Below are positions 1 through 7,164 of a stretch of 48,065 bases of DNA, piece by piece. Under the pieces are notes generated by a model. That model was not told the origin of the DNA. It saw only the letters and a list, made by a program, of their open reading frames with translations, and ran no database searches. Source of the DNA: Betaproteobacteria bacterium CG2_30_68_42 (lineage in GTDB: Bacteria; Pseudomonadota; Gammaproteobacteria; Burkholderiales; Rhodocyclaceae); NCBI GenBank assembly GCA_001872285.1, contig MNXU01000062.1, positions 1-48,065 on the forward strand, read 5' to 3'. Numbering within the stretch: the stretch's first letter is position 1; each line of letters begins with the position of its first letter. The translations under genes were made by a program, and so were the position numbers.

Positions 1-151
1 CGTGGCAGCCGCTCTTGTCGGCGTACTCCCGCAACCAGTCGAGATAAAAGCGGTAATCTTCATCCGCATAAAAGCACGCTTGCCGGTTGTTGCCCCGCTG
101 GATGATGTGCAGTGGGACGTTCGGTAAAGCCAAGCGGGCGCGGCGCGGCAT
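1..151 (-). pseudogene. 5' fragment of a REP-associated Y1 transposase (RAYT), cut by window edge
   Basis: Reading leftward from an ATG at 149-151 gives about 50 residues starting MPRRARLALPNVP and continuing through HIIQRGNNRQACFYA, the typical N-terminus of IS200-like REP-associated tyrosine transposases. The reading frame runs off the left edge, so the HUH motif is not visible in this copy. The same DNA recurs at 430-637, so this is one of two tandem 5' halves. Whether this copy is intact outside the window cannot be told; the neighbouring copy is truncated, which makes a relic more likely. Confidence 0.7.
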
Positions 152-208
152 GGGGTTCTTCTCGGAACGGAAATTGACCGTAACCTATCATTAAAACCGT
201 GGTCTGTC

Positions 209-247
209 CCCTATTATTGTCCCTATTATTGCTGTCCCCTATTATTG
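209..247. repeat. Three short copies of CCCTATTATTG
   Basis: The 11-mer CCCTATTATTG occurs at 209-219, 221-231 and 237-247. It lies exactly between the head of the left transposase copy and the truncated 3' end of the right copy. It resembles the head motif of RAYT/REP elements repeated by slippage or by nested insertions. Confidence 0.7.
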
Positions 248-562
248 CACTTCCTGGGTGAGGCAAGAGCGGAAACGCCCTTCCCACAATGTGCCGCTGC
301 GCCGATAGGTACGGTTGACATACTGCACGTAACGCTGTCCCAACGCCTTCATCAAGGTGCCTGACGCTTCGGGTCGTTCGGCTGAAACCAGCAGGTGAAC
401 ATGGTTGGTCATGAGAACGTAGGCGTGAACGTGGCAGCCGCTCTTGTCGGCGTACTCCCGCAACCAGTCGAGATAAAAGCGGTAATCTTTCCCCGCATAA
501 AAGCACGCTTGCCGGTTGTTGCCCCGCTGGATGATGTGCAGCGGGACGTTCGGTAAAGCCAT
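242..562 (-). pseudogene. REP-associated Y1 transposase, C-terminally truncated
   Basis: About 106 residues from ATG 560-562. It reads MALPNVPLHIIQRGNN at the start, contains the HUH metal-binding motif in TNHVHLLV, and the conserved YVNRTYRRSGTLWEGRF block. It stops after RFRSCLTQEV, where intact family members continue for another 40 or more residues through the LNPVRA region. The break falls exactly at the CCCTATTATTG array. The family moves or scatters REP palindromes as single strands. With its C-terminal part gone this copy is probably inactive. An upstream in-frame ATG at 611-613 exists but lies in the noncoding head. Confidence 0.8.
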
Positions 563-654
563 GGGGTTCTTCTGGGGTTCTTCTCGGGATGGAAATTGAC
601 CGTAATCTATCATTAAAACCGTGGTCTGTCCCCTATTGCTCGGATCGCTGAGCC

Positions 655-1689
655 ATGGGCGCAGAAGTCGAACGGCAGGCCTCGCCCGGGCTGGCGGACA
701 AGGTCGCCTTCCTCGATCAGCCGGGCAGTTACCCTGATCCGACCACTCGTGTGGATGCGCTGGAAACCCACATGTCCTGGGTATTCCTCACCGATGCCTT
801 CGCCTACAAGCTGAAGAAACCGGTGCGCTACGACTACCTGGATTTCAGCACGCTGGAGGCCCGGCGCCTGGATTGCGAGGAGGAGTTGCGGCTCAACCGG
901 CGCCTGGCGGCGGAGGTGTATCTGGCTGTGGTGCCGCTGATGCGGGCACCGGACGGAACTTTCGGGTTGGGCGGGCAGGGGCAGCCCGTCGATTGGCTGG
1001 TGAAGATGCGGCGACTGCCGCAAGAGTGGATGCTGGATGACCTGATCCGCCGGCATGAACTGAGCGACGCCGATCTGCACGCACTGGCGCGCAAACTTGC
1101 GGCTTTCTATGCCGGCGTGGCGCGGGAGCCCATGAGTGCGCCAGCGTATCGGTTTCGGCTGGCTGCGCAGATCGCTGCGAACCTGCGCGAGCTGAGCGCA
1201 GCCGAATTCAACCTGCCCGCGCAGCGCCTGGTGGGGATCGCCGAAGCGCAGTCGGCGTTCCTGCAGCGGCAATCGGCACTCTTCGATGAGCGCGTGGTCC
1301 GGGGGCGCATCGTCGAAGGCCACGGCGATCTGCGGCCGGAGCATGTATGCCTGTTGCCGCGGCCAGTCGTGATCGACTGTCTGGAGTTCAAGCGGGACTT
1401 CCGCATCGCCGATCCCCTGGACGAACTCAGTTACCTGGCGATGGAGTGCGAGCGGCTGGGCATGCCGGAGATCGGCCCGTGGCTGTTGTCAGCCTATGCA
1501 GAGGCGAGCGGCGATCGCTGGCCGGCGCCGCTGCCGCACTATTACCGGAGCTGCCGCGCATCGCTGCGCGCCAGGCTGTCGATCGTGCACCTGCGCGACG
1601 ATGGGCGGCATCCGCCGGAGAAGTGGATTCGCGTTGCCCGGGAGTATCTGGATCTGGCCGAGCTGCATATCGAACGGGCGCGGGGTTAG
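655..1689 (+). CDS. COG2187 aminoglycoside-phosphotransferase-like protein without the AAA kinase half
   Basis: 344 residues. The N-terminal part (ETHMSWVFLTDAFAYKLKKPV, EEELRLNRRLA) and the phosphotransferase loop HGDLRPEHV at residues 223-231 followed by VIDCLEF (Asp241) match the APH-like domain of COG2187 proteins. Many members carry a second P-loop kinase domain, giving about 510 residues. Here the protein ends after the APH-like domain. The substrate is unknown for the family. The gene stands alone, ending 14 nt before the convergent PRPP synthetase gene. The start is the first in-frame ATG, with only a weak ribosome site, so an alternative start is possible. Confidence 0.8.
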   Translation: MGAEVERQASPGLADKVAFLDQPGSYPDPTTRVDALETHMSWVFLTDAFAYKLKKPVRYDYLDFSTLEARRLDCEEELRLNRRLAAEVYLAVVPLMRAPDGTFGLGGQGQPVDWLVKMRRLPQEWMLDDLIRRHELSDADLHALARKLAAFYAGVAREPMSAPAYRFRLAAQIAANLRELSAAEFNLPAQRLVGIAEAQSAFLQRQSALFDERVVRGRIVEGHGDLRPEHVCLLPRPVVIDCLEFKRDFRIADPLDELSYLAMECERLGMPEIGPWLLSAYAEASGDRWPAPLPHYYRSCRASLRARLSIVHLRDDGRHPPEKWIRVAREYLDLAELHIERARG

Positions 1690-1703
1690 GGGCGAGTGCG
1701 CGT

Positions 1704-2693
1704 TCATCCTTCCATCAGCTCCACCAGCGAACCCCCGAGGTGCATGCGCCGGATGGCTTCGGCGAACAGCGGCGCCGTCTCGATCACCTTCACCTTGCTC
1801 TCCAGGAGCCGCGGCGGCAGCCGCAACGGCGCGATGCTGTCGGTGACCACCAGCTCGTCCAGGGCAGGGCCGGCGAGCACCTCGCCCGCTTCGCCCGCGA
1901 ACACGCCGTGGGTGGCGGCGGCAAGCACCCTCGTCGCACCCAGCGCCTTGCACGCGAGCGCCGCGCGGGCGAGGGTGGTGCCGCTGCTGATCAGATCGTC
2001 GATGAGGATGGCCGTCCTGCCGGCCACCTCGCCCACCACGGCGCCTCCCGAGACCACGCCGCTGCTGCGATACTTTTCGATGAAGGCGGCGCCGACCGGG
2101 CGCCCGAGTTTGCGTGTCAGGGTCTGGCGGAAGGCATCCGCGCGCTTCACGCCGCCGGCGTCGGGAGAGACCACGACCACATCACCCTCGCCGAGCGAGG
2201 GAGCCAGATGCGTGGCGAACAGATGCCTGGCTTCCAGATGTTCGGCAGGAATGCGAAAGCTGTTCTGGTACGCGGCCGGGTTATGCACGTCCAGGGTCAG
2301 CACCCGGTCCGTGCCCAGGGCTTCGAACAACTGCGCCATGTAGCGGCTGTTCACCGGGTCGCGGGCCTTGCTGCGCCGGTCCTTGCGCGCGTAGGCGAGG
2401 TAGGGCACGACGGCGGTGACGCGGGCAGCAGAGGCATCTTTCAGCGCGGCGATGAAAAACAGCAGCCGAACCAGCTTGTCGTTGGCGCTGTTACCGGGCT
2501 CGCCGTGGAGGGAATGGATGACATAGACGTCCTTGCCCCGCACGCTTTCCAGCGGCCGAGTCTTGTGCTCGCCATCTTCGAACTCGCGCTCTTCGTGCCG
2601 GCACAGGCCCAGCGGCAGTTGCCGCGCCACCTGGTCGCCCAAGGCGTGGCTGGCATCGAGGGCGAACAGGCGCAGACCTTCCAGGTTCATCAT
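1704..2693 (-). CDS. Ribose-phosphate pyrophosphokinase (PRPP synthetase) paralogue
   Basis: About 329 residues from the ATG at 2691-2693 ([19 protein letters not shown]); a further in-frame ATG at 2747 is possible. The family transfers pyrophosphate from ATP to ribose-5-phosphate to make PRPP in the cytosol. Supporting motifs are the N-terminal Asp-rich substrate region ([13 protein letters not shown]), [22 protein letters not shown], and the PRPP-binding loop [13 protein letters not shown]. The loop reads ISSGTTL where the standard Prs reads VDTGGTL. The usual prs neighbours (ispE, tRNA-Gln, rplY, pth) are absent. It is therefore more likely an accessory paralogue than the main enzyme. Confidence 0.85.
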   Translation of the reverse strand: MMNLEGLRLFALDASHALGDQVARQLPLGLCRHEEREFEDGEHKTRPLESVRGKDVYVIHSLHGEPGNSANDKLVRLLFFIAALKDASAARVTAVVPYLAYARKDRRSKARDPVNSRYMAQLFEALGTDRVLTLDVHNPAAYQNSFRIPAEHLEARHLFATHLAPSLGEGDVVVVSPDAGGVKRADAFRQTLTRKLGRPVGAAFIEKYRSSGVVSGGAVVGEVAGRTAILIDDLISSGTTLARAALACKALGATRVLAAATHGVFAGEAGEVLAGPALDELVVTDSIAPLRLPPRLLESKVKVIETAPLFAEAIRRMHLGGSLVELMEG

Positions 2694-2923
2694 GTGGTGC
2701 CCGCGATGCGCGTGCTGCCCGACCACCACATGCCGGATCGGAGCCATGTCCGGCTGGCGGAGACGCCGGACACGCTGCGCCGCGAGGGGAGCGCTTCGAG
2801 CTCCAGCCCGAGCGAGACGTCTTCGCGCTCATCGAGCATGGGTAAGGTCTCGAGATCGGGGGCGCCGACCCCTGTCGCAACCATGGATCTGCTTTCTGTA
2901 CGAGGCGGCCACGCTCTCCGGTG

Positions 2924-3283
2924 TCATTCCTTGAACGGCGCTTCCTTCGGCTCGACGCTCTCGACCTGAAGGATGGCCTTCTGCGGATGCCGCCTGATGA
3001 TCCGCTTCAGTCCGTCATCTCGCGCGGCGCCATGGACGCTCCCCTGCTGCACCTCCAATTCGGGGCGTTCCTCCGGCCGCCCTGCACTGCCGCTTTCAAC
3101 GTCCGCTTCGGCCGCGAGCCAGTCTTCAAGATCATGCCCATGCGCATAGCCGCGCCGTATGTAACGGAAATATGCGGCCTCCCGAATCATCGCCTCGCGC
3201 TGCTCGCTGCTGAAGCCCGCTCGCCGGGCAATGTCGGGATTGCCTCGCCGTTTGACCACCGTCCGTTTCACTCTTCCAGCCAT
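2924..3283 (-). CDS. DUF2934-family protein
   Basis: 119 residues from the ATG at 3283, which has GGAGG eight bases upstream and so is preferred to the TTG and ATG further up. The segment IREAAYFRYIRRGYAHGHD followed by LEDWLAAEADV is the DUF2934 signature, a short helical motif found in small proteobacterial proteins of unknown function. The rest is charged (KRTVVKRRGNPDIARRAG at the start, a Glu-rich tail). No membrane or signal segment is seen. The 230 bp between this gene and the PRPP synthetase gene contain no gene I recognise. Confidence 0.75.
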   Translation of the reverse strand: MAGRVKRTVVKRRGNPDIARRAGFSSEQREAMIREAAYFRYIRRGYAHGHDLEDWLAAEADVESGSAGRPEERPELEVQQGSVHGAARDDGLKRIIRRHPQKAILQVESVEPKEAPFKE

Positions 3284-3365
3284 CCGTTCATCCTCCATCA
3301 CATGGTTCAAGAAACCTGATCGCCTCTTCGGCCCTCATGCCGGCTTGGTAGTGGGTCACGAACGT

Positions 3366-3639
3366 CTAGCATTTCCGCTCCGGGCTGGCGCGTGACCGAT
3401 GTTCTAGGGCGAACCCGGCAAGTTCCGCTCCAACGCCGATGATGAACACGATCAAACCGGTCCACACCTCGGCGGACAGCAACATCAACACGCCACCCGA
3501 CACCACCAGAAAGATCGCCAGTGGCCGCCTCGAACGGGACGGAAGGCAGCAAGCCGGCGACAAATTCGCGCATCGCCCCCAGGGTGGGGGCCTCGGTTCG
3601 GTCCGGGTCATTGACGAGCCTTTCGATCAGTGCCGACAT
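3366..3639 (-). pseudogene. Possible frameshifted small membrane protein
   Basis: Two overlapping frames look coding in sequence. From ATG 3637-3639 one frame reads MSALIERLVNDPDRTEAP and on to REFVAGLLPSVPFEAA. Near 3530 the protein-like character jumps to another frame, with two hydrophobic stretches (LAIFLVVSGGVLMLLSAEVW and GLIVFIIGVGAELAGFAL) and the tail EHRSRASPERKC. Joined, they would make a protein of about 90 residues with an amphipathic N-terminus and two membrane helices. The second frame alone also forms an 81-residue reading frame from 3611. A sequencing error, a pseudogene, or a genuine 81-residue protein are all possible. Confidence 0.35.
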
Positions 3640-4024
3640 GGTTGGCGTGACCTGGGTTGCAACGTCGACCGAATTGCAAATCATCGTCTTGTCCTGAAAA
3701 TCCAGCCGCTGCCGAAAACAGAACGAGCTCCGATCTTCAATATAGCAGGTCCTTCGCGGGAGAAAAGTGTCACGAGGCCTTTGGCGCCGGCCTTCCGCTC
3801 CTGACCGTCCAGGAACCCCGGCAGCAATTCCGCTCCCGTGTGAGTGCGATATCGGGTGATCGCTTCTTTCGTTCCGCTGATCGACGTCTCGACATCGTGG
3901 GTTCACCGAACCGGAGCGGTCGAGCACTGGACCACGCTGTCCGGCTGGAAACAATGCGGGCCGAATCAGCCGGAGCGGGCGTGGTGCATGCCGGCAATTT
4001 CGTCAGCTCAAGTTCGACCGGGTG
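3640..4024. other. Region without a confident gene
   Basis: No reading frame here combines a start, a ribosome site and a recognisable protein. On the minus strand, roughly 3900 down to 3681, an open stretch without a start codon reads GTKEAITRYRTHTGAELLPG and further to GWIFRTRR before a stop. It has plausible composition and could be the tail of a decayed gene. Nothing else was seen. Confidence 0.4.
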
Positions 4025-5119
4025 CTAGAGATCGCCCATGCAGGTACCCACGCGCCGCGCGCTGGTCACCCAGGGGTGGTCCGCGGGCACGGTCTTGACT
4101 GCGCCGGCGACATCCTCCAACTTCACCGGCCGGGTGCCTTCGCCGCGGGCCGCGACCATGACGCCGTAGTGCCCCTGCGCGATCAGGTCGGCCGCCGCCG
4201 TGCCCAGACGCGTCGAGAGCAGGCGGTCGGCCGCCGAAGGGATGCCGCCGCGCTGGAGATGGCCGAGGATGGTAATGCGCGCCTCGAGACCCGTGAGCTG
4301 CTCCAGCTTTTTCGCCAGGCGCACGGTGCGAACCGCATACTCGCCCTCCCCGCCTTTTTCCGGCTTCTTCGCTCCAGGGGCAGCCGTCTTGTTCTCGCTC
4401 GCGGCAGCCTCGACCACCGAAAGCGCGCCCTCGGCCACCGCCACGATGCTGAAGTTCTTGCCGGTGCGGGAGCGCGCGCGGATCGCCTCGGCCACGCATT
4501 CGACGTCGTAGGGAATCTCGGGAATCAGGATGACGTCGGCGCCGCCCGCCATCCCGGCGCCCAGGGTCAGCCAGCCCGCCCGATGGCCCATGATCTCGAC
4601 GACGATGATGCGGTGGTGGCTGTGCGCGGTGCTGTGAAGCCGATCGATGGCATCGGTGGCGATGCCCAGGGCGGTGTCGAAACCGAAGGTGACATCGGTC
4701 AGGGCCACGTCGTTGTCGATGGTCTTCGGCAGGGTGATGATGTTGAGGCCCTTCTCCTTCAGGCGCAGCGCGTTCTTCTGCGTTCCGCCGCCGCCGAGGC
4801 ACACCAGGCAGTCGAGATGATTGTCCCGATAGTTGCCGGCGATGACATCGGTCATGTCCTTCAGCTTGCCGCCCACCGGCATTCTGTGCGGCTTGTCCCG
4901 ACTGGTGCCGAGGATGGTTCCGCCGCGGGTCAGGATGTCCGAGAGTTCGCCACCATCCAGACGCATGGTGCGGTTTTCCATCAGGCCGCGGAAGCCATCG
5001 CGGAAACCGATGATCTGCATTCGATGGTGACCGAGCGCGGCCTTGCCCACGGCACGGATGGCCGCATTGAGGCCGGGGCTGTCGCCTCCGGCGGTGAGGA
5101 TTCCGACGTACTTCGTCAT
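4025..5119 (-). CDS. 6-phosphofructokinase, mixed-type active site
   Basis: 364 residues from ATG 5119, with GGAG upstream at good distance. Cytosolic glycolytic enzyme phosphorylating fructose-6-phosphate. Motifs: phosphate-donor loop GGDSPG (residues 11-16), GGGGT (109-113), catalytic PKTIDND (131-137), and the substrate-binding [12 protein letters not shown]-PFKs usually have GGDGS and PGTIDND; PPi-PFKs have GGDD and PKTIDND. This protein combines an ATP-like Gly at the second position with the PPi-type Lys132, and lacks the usual Asp. The phosphate donor is therefore uncertain. A Lys/Glu/Ala-rich insert ([21 protein letters not shown]) sits near residue 250. Confidence 0.88.
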   Translation of the reverse strand: MTKYVGILTAGGDSPGLNAAIRAVGKAALGHHRMQIIGFRDGFRGLMENRTMRLDGGELSDILTRGGTILGTSRDKPHRMPVGGKLKDMTDVIAGNYRDNHLDCLVCLGGGGTQKNALRLKEKGLNIITLPKTIDNDVALTDVTFGFDTALGIATDAIDRLHSTAHSHHRIIVVEIMGHRAGWLTLGAGMAGGADVILIPEIPYDVECVAEAIRARSRTGKNFSIVAVAEGALSVVEAAASENKTAAPGAKKPEKGGEGEYAVRTVRLAKKLEQLTGLEARITILGHLQRGGIPSAADRLLSTRLGTAAADLIAQGHYGVMVAARGEGTRPVKLEDVAGAVKTVPADHPWVTSARRVGTCMGDL

Positions 5120-5155
5120 GGTGGCGCTCCGCAACATGCACTGGCCGTCACCCTA

Positions 5156-5354
5156 AACCAGCCCGGCGCCGGAGGCAATTTTCTGCGCGCGGGCCCAAGC
5201 GTGCGCGGGCGAGCACTCGGCGCCCTTCAACTTTTCGGAGAAGGGCTACCTGATGCCGCGCGATTTCCTGCTCAAGGCCTGGGTGGACCAGTGGCTGCGC
5301 CAGACCATCGAGCGCGGCGCCTTCGCGAAGATTCGGGGCAAGTGGCTGAATTGA
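5156..5354 (+). pseudogene. C-terminal fragment of a periplasmic amino-acid-type solute-binding protein
   Basis: An open frame without a start runs from a stop near 5153 to TGA 5352-5354. It reads HSAPFNFSEKGYLMPRDFLL, then KAWVDQWLRQTIERGAF and AKIRGKWLN. This matches the last 50 or so residues of family-3 solute-binding proteins and cyclohexadienyl dehydratases, where the ending is usually a lysine-rich KWL-type helix. Nothing N-terminal to it is present, because the next 30 bases leftward run into the start region of the phosphofructokinase gene. It is a gene relic left by deletion. Confidence 0.7.
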
Positions 5355-5385
5355 GCGGGCGGCGTTTCCGCCGGTGCGCCGCGGT

Positions 5386-6021
5386 TCAGGCGCCCAACCC
5401 CGGAAACAGACTGGCCAGCCCGCGCGCGATCATCTCGATGGAAATCGCGGCGATCATGAGACCCATCAGGCGCGTGATGACATGGATGCCGGTGGCGCCC
5501 AACCGGCGCGCGATCGCCGGTGCGAGGCGGAACGACACCCAGACGCTGATCGCGACCAGGATGATCGGAATCAGCAGCATGGCCTGATCGGCCAGGCTGC
5601 CCGGTGCGGCGTTCGCCGCGACGATCGCATGCGTGATCGCACCGGGACCGGCGAGCAGCGGCACGCCGAGCGGTACGACGCCGACGGAATCCCTGGCCGC
5701 GGCTTCCGCGGCTTCCTCGGGGGTCTGGCGCTGCGCACTGACATGCGCCTGCACCATGGACAGTGCGAGCAAGAGCAGCAGCAGGCCGCCGGCGACCGAG
5801 AACGAGGCGATGCGGATGCCGAAGAATGCGAGCAGCGGCTCGCCAAGCAGGGTGAAGGCGGCGAGCACGCCGAACACGGTCAGCGCGGCGACACGGGCGG
5901 CGAGCACGCGGCTCGCATCCGAAAAGCCGCCGGTGGCCGAGAGGAAGACGGGGATCGTGCCGACCGGATCGACGATCGCGAACAGCGCGAGCGCGGACTT
6001 CGCGAGTTCAATCGTGTTCAT
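5386..6021 (-). CDS. MarC-family integral membrane protein
   Basis: 211 residues from ATG 6021 (MNTIELAKSALALFAIVDPV). The start of the first helix with DPVGTIPVFL, the central SIASFSVAGG-like helix, and the conserved PLGVPLLAGPGAI loop are diagnostic of the MarC/UPF0056 family. About six membrane segments are visible. The family was once linked to multiple antibiotic resistance, but its function is not settled. The gene stands alone, and its upstream region is a noncoding inverted-repeat patch. A possible upstream start at 6060 would add a non-hydrophobic Ser/Arg-rich leader and is less likely. Confidence 0.85.
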   Translation of the reverse strand: MNTIELAKSALALFAIVDPVGTIPVFLSATGGFSDASRVLAARVAALTVFGVLAAFTLLGEPLLAFFGIRIASFSVAGGLLLLLLALSMVQAHVSAQRQTPEEAAEAAARDSVGVVPLGVPLLAGPGAITHAIVAANAAPGSLADQAMLLIPIILVAISVWVSFRLAPAIARRLGATGIHVITRLMGLMIAAISIEMIARGLASLFPGLGA

Positions 6022-6029
6022 CGAAACCG

Positions 6030-6152
6030 TAGTTGACGCAAAGGAACGCGAAGACCGCAAGGAAAACCCGGGGGAAATCCCGTTCGCTCGTCGGGGGAGC
6101 CTCTCGAATCGTTTTTTTGCGCCCTCTGCGTCTTTGCGTTCTCTGCGTTGAA
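6030..6152. repeat. Inverted pair of GACGCAAAG-type intergenic repeats
   Basis: Between the marC start and the end of the SWIM gene, bases about 6031-6063 read TTGACGCAAAGGAACGCGAA followed by GACCGCAAGGAAAA. Bases about 6112-6152, read on the other strand, give a similar series (AACGCAGAGAACGCAAAGAC then GCAGAGGGCGCAAAAAA). Each arm is a run of degenerate units of the form ACGCRRAG. This type of low-complexity intergenic repeat is scattered in many proteobacterial genomes. The spacer, about 50 bp, has no gene. Confidence 0.6.
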
Positions 6153-6177
6153 AGAGGTTCGCCTGCGGAATTCGGGA

Positions 6178-7065
6178 TCATTCCGGAGCACGGCGCGCAT
6201 AGACGTCCTGGGCGTTTCCCGACGCCCGCAGGTACAGGGGCGTCAGGGCATCGGCGAGCCGCACGCTCGGACGCCAGAACGGCAGGTTGCCCAGGCGCTT
6301 GGCGAGGGCCGCGGCGAGCGGTGGGATGCGGGCCTCCCCCAGCCATCCCGGCTCCGGCGCGGCGCCGTCCCAGAACACGGCCGCGCTCGCTTCGATCGAC
6401 TGTGCCGCGGGCGCCGCCGCGCGTCCCATCGAACCCACTGCCGGAGCGCGCCTGCCTGCCGCGGCCGAATGCGCCCGCCCGGCGAGCAGCGCCGCGAGCC
6501 TGTCGCGGTCGATACCGCGCAGGCGGAAGATGAGGAAGGGGTCGCGGTCGAACTCCTCGCCCATGAGGTAATAGACGGCGGCGATATGCTTGCAGGGGTT
6601 CGACCAGTCCGGGCACGAGCATTCGGTGTGCAGGTCGTCGAGGCGGCTCGGAAAGAGTGACACCCCGGTGCCCTTGAGCGCCCGCTCGATGTCCTGCGGC
6701 ATCTCGCCGGCGAGCAGTTTCGCAGCGAACAGCGCCTGCCGGGACAGGGCGGCGCCGAGCTTCGCCTCGTCCGCCTTCGACAGCGTCTTCACCCGGATCT
6801 CGACTTCGTAGGGCTGCGGGCGTGAGCCCTGCACGCGCGCGGTGATGACGCCGGTCTTCACCGCGATGTCGAGCACCTGACCGCGCCGCGCGTACGAGCG
6901 CCCGCGTGCGAGGCGGGCGCCGAGGCGGAATCCCTCGAGCACGGCGATCCAGCGCCGGGCCCACCAGTTCCTGCCGAAATCGCCGTGCCTGGATTGCGCC
7001 TTGATCCCGCCGCGGGCGGCGCGCGGCGCCGATGCCTTGAAACGCGGGTAGCCGTGCCAGCTCAT
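6178..7065 (-). CDS. SWIM zinc-finger protein, partner of the SNF2 helicase
   Basis: 295 residues. The SWIM motif CxCx6CxH is complete: C149, C151, C158, H160 (ECSCPDWSNPCKH). The N-terminus (FGRNWWARRWIAVLEGF, ARGRSYARRGQV) is typical of bacterial SWIM proteins. An Ala/Arg-rich linker (about 195-230) separates the SWIM core from a C-terminal helical part. SWIM domains bind nucleic acid or protein. Genes of this type commonly stand directly beside SNF2 helicases, as here, 99 nt downstream of the helicase. The pair is probably co-transcribed and may act in DNA repair or remodelling; the precise role is not known. Confidence 0.88.
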   Translation of the reverse strand: MSWHGYPRFKASAPRAARGGIKAQSRHGDFGRNWWARRWIAVLEGFRLGARLARGRSYARRGQVLDIAVKTGVITARVQGSRPQPYEVEIRVKTLSKADEAKLGAALSRQALFAAKLLAGEMPQDIERALKGTGVSLFPSRLDDLHTECSCPDWSNPCKHIAAVYYLMGEEFDRDPFLIFRLRGIDRDRLAALLAGRAHSAAAGRRAPAVGSMGRAAAPAAQSIEASAAVFWDGAAPEPGWLGEARIPPLAAALAKRLGNLPFWRPSVRLADALTPLYLRASGNAQDVYARRAPE

Positions 7066-7164
7066 GTCCGGGTTCCTGTGGTGTCCCTGCGCGGCGCTCC
7101 GACCGGGCGCACGTCCCGCCGAGACATCGCAGCGTCATGGATGTTTTTCGCCTTCATGCGCTCG

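Larger units (their letters stand above)
1..637. repeat. Tandem direct duplication of a RAYT 5' half (1-215 and 430-637)
   Basis: Bases 1-215 and 430-637 are near-identical over roughly 210 bp apart from a local indel. In the left copy the transposase start is followed by codons for PRRARL; the right copy lacks those codons and instead carries an extra GGGGTTCTTCT unit upstream. Both copies end in the head sequence GGTCTGTCCCCTATT. The unit includes the upstream noncoding head of the transposase, so the duplication covers both regulatory and coding DNA. Confidence 0.85.
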
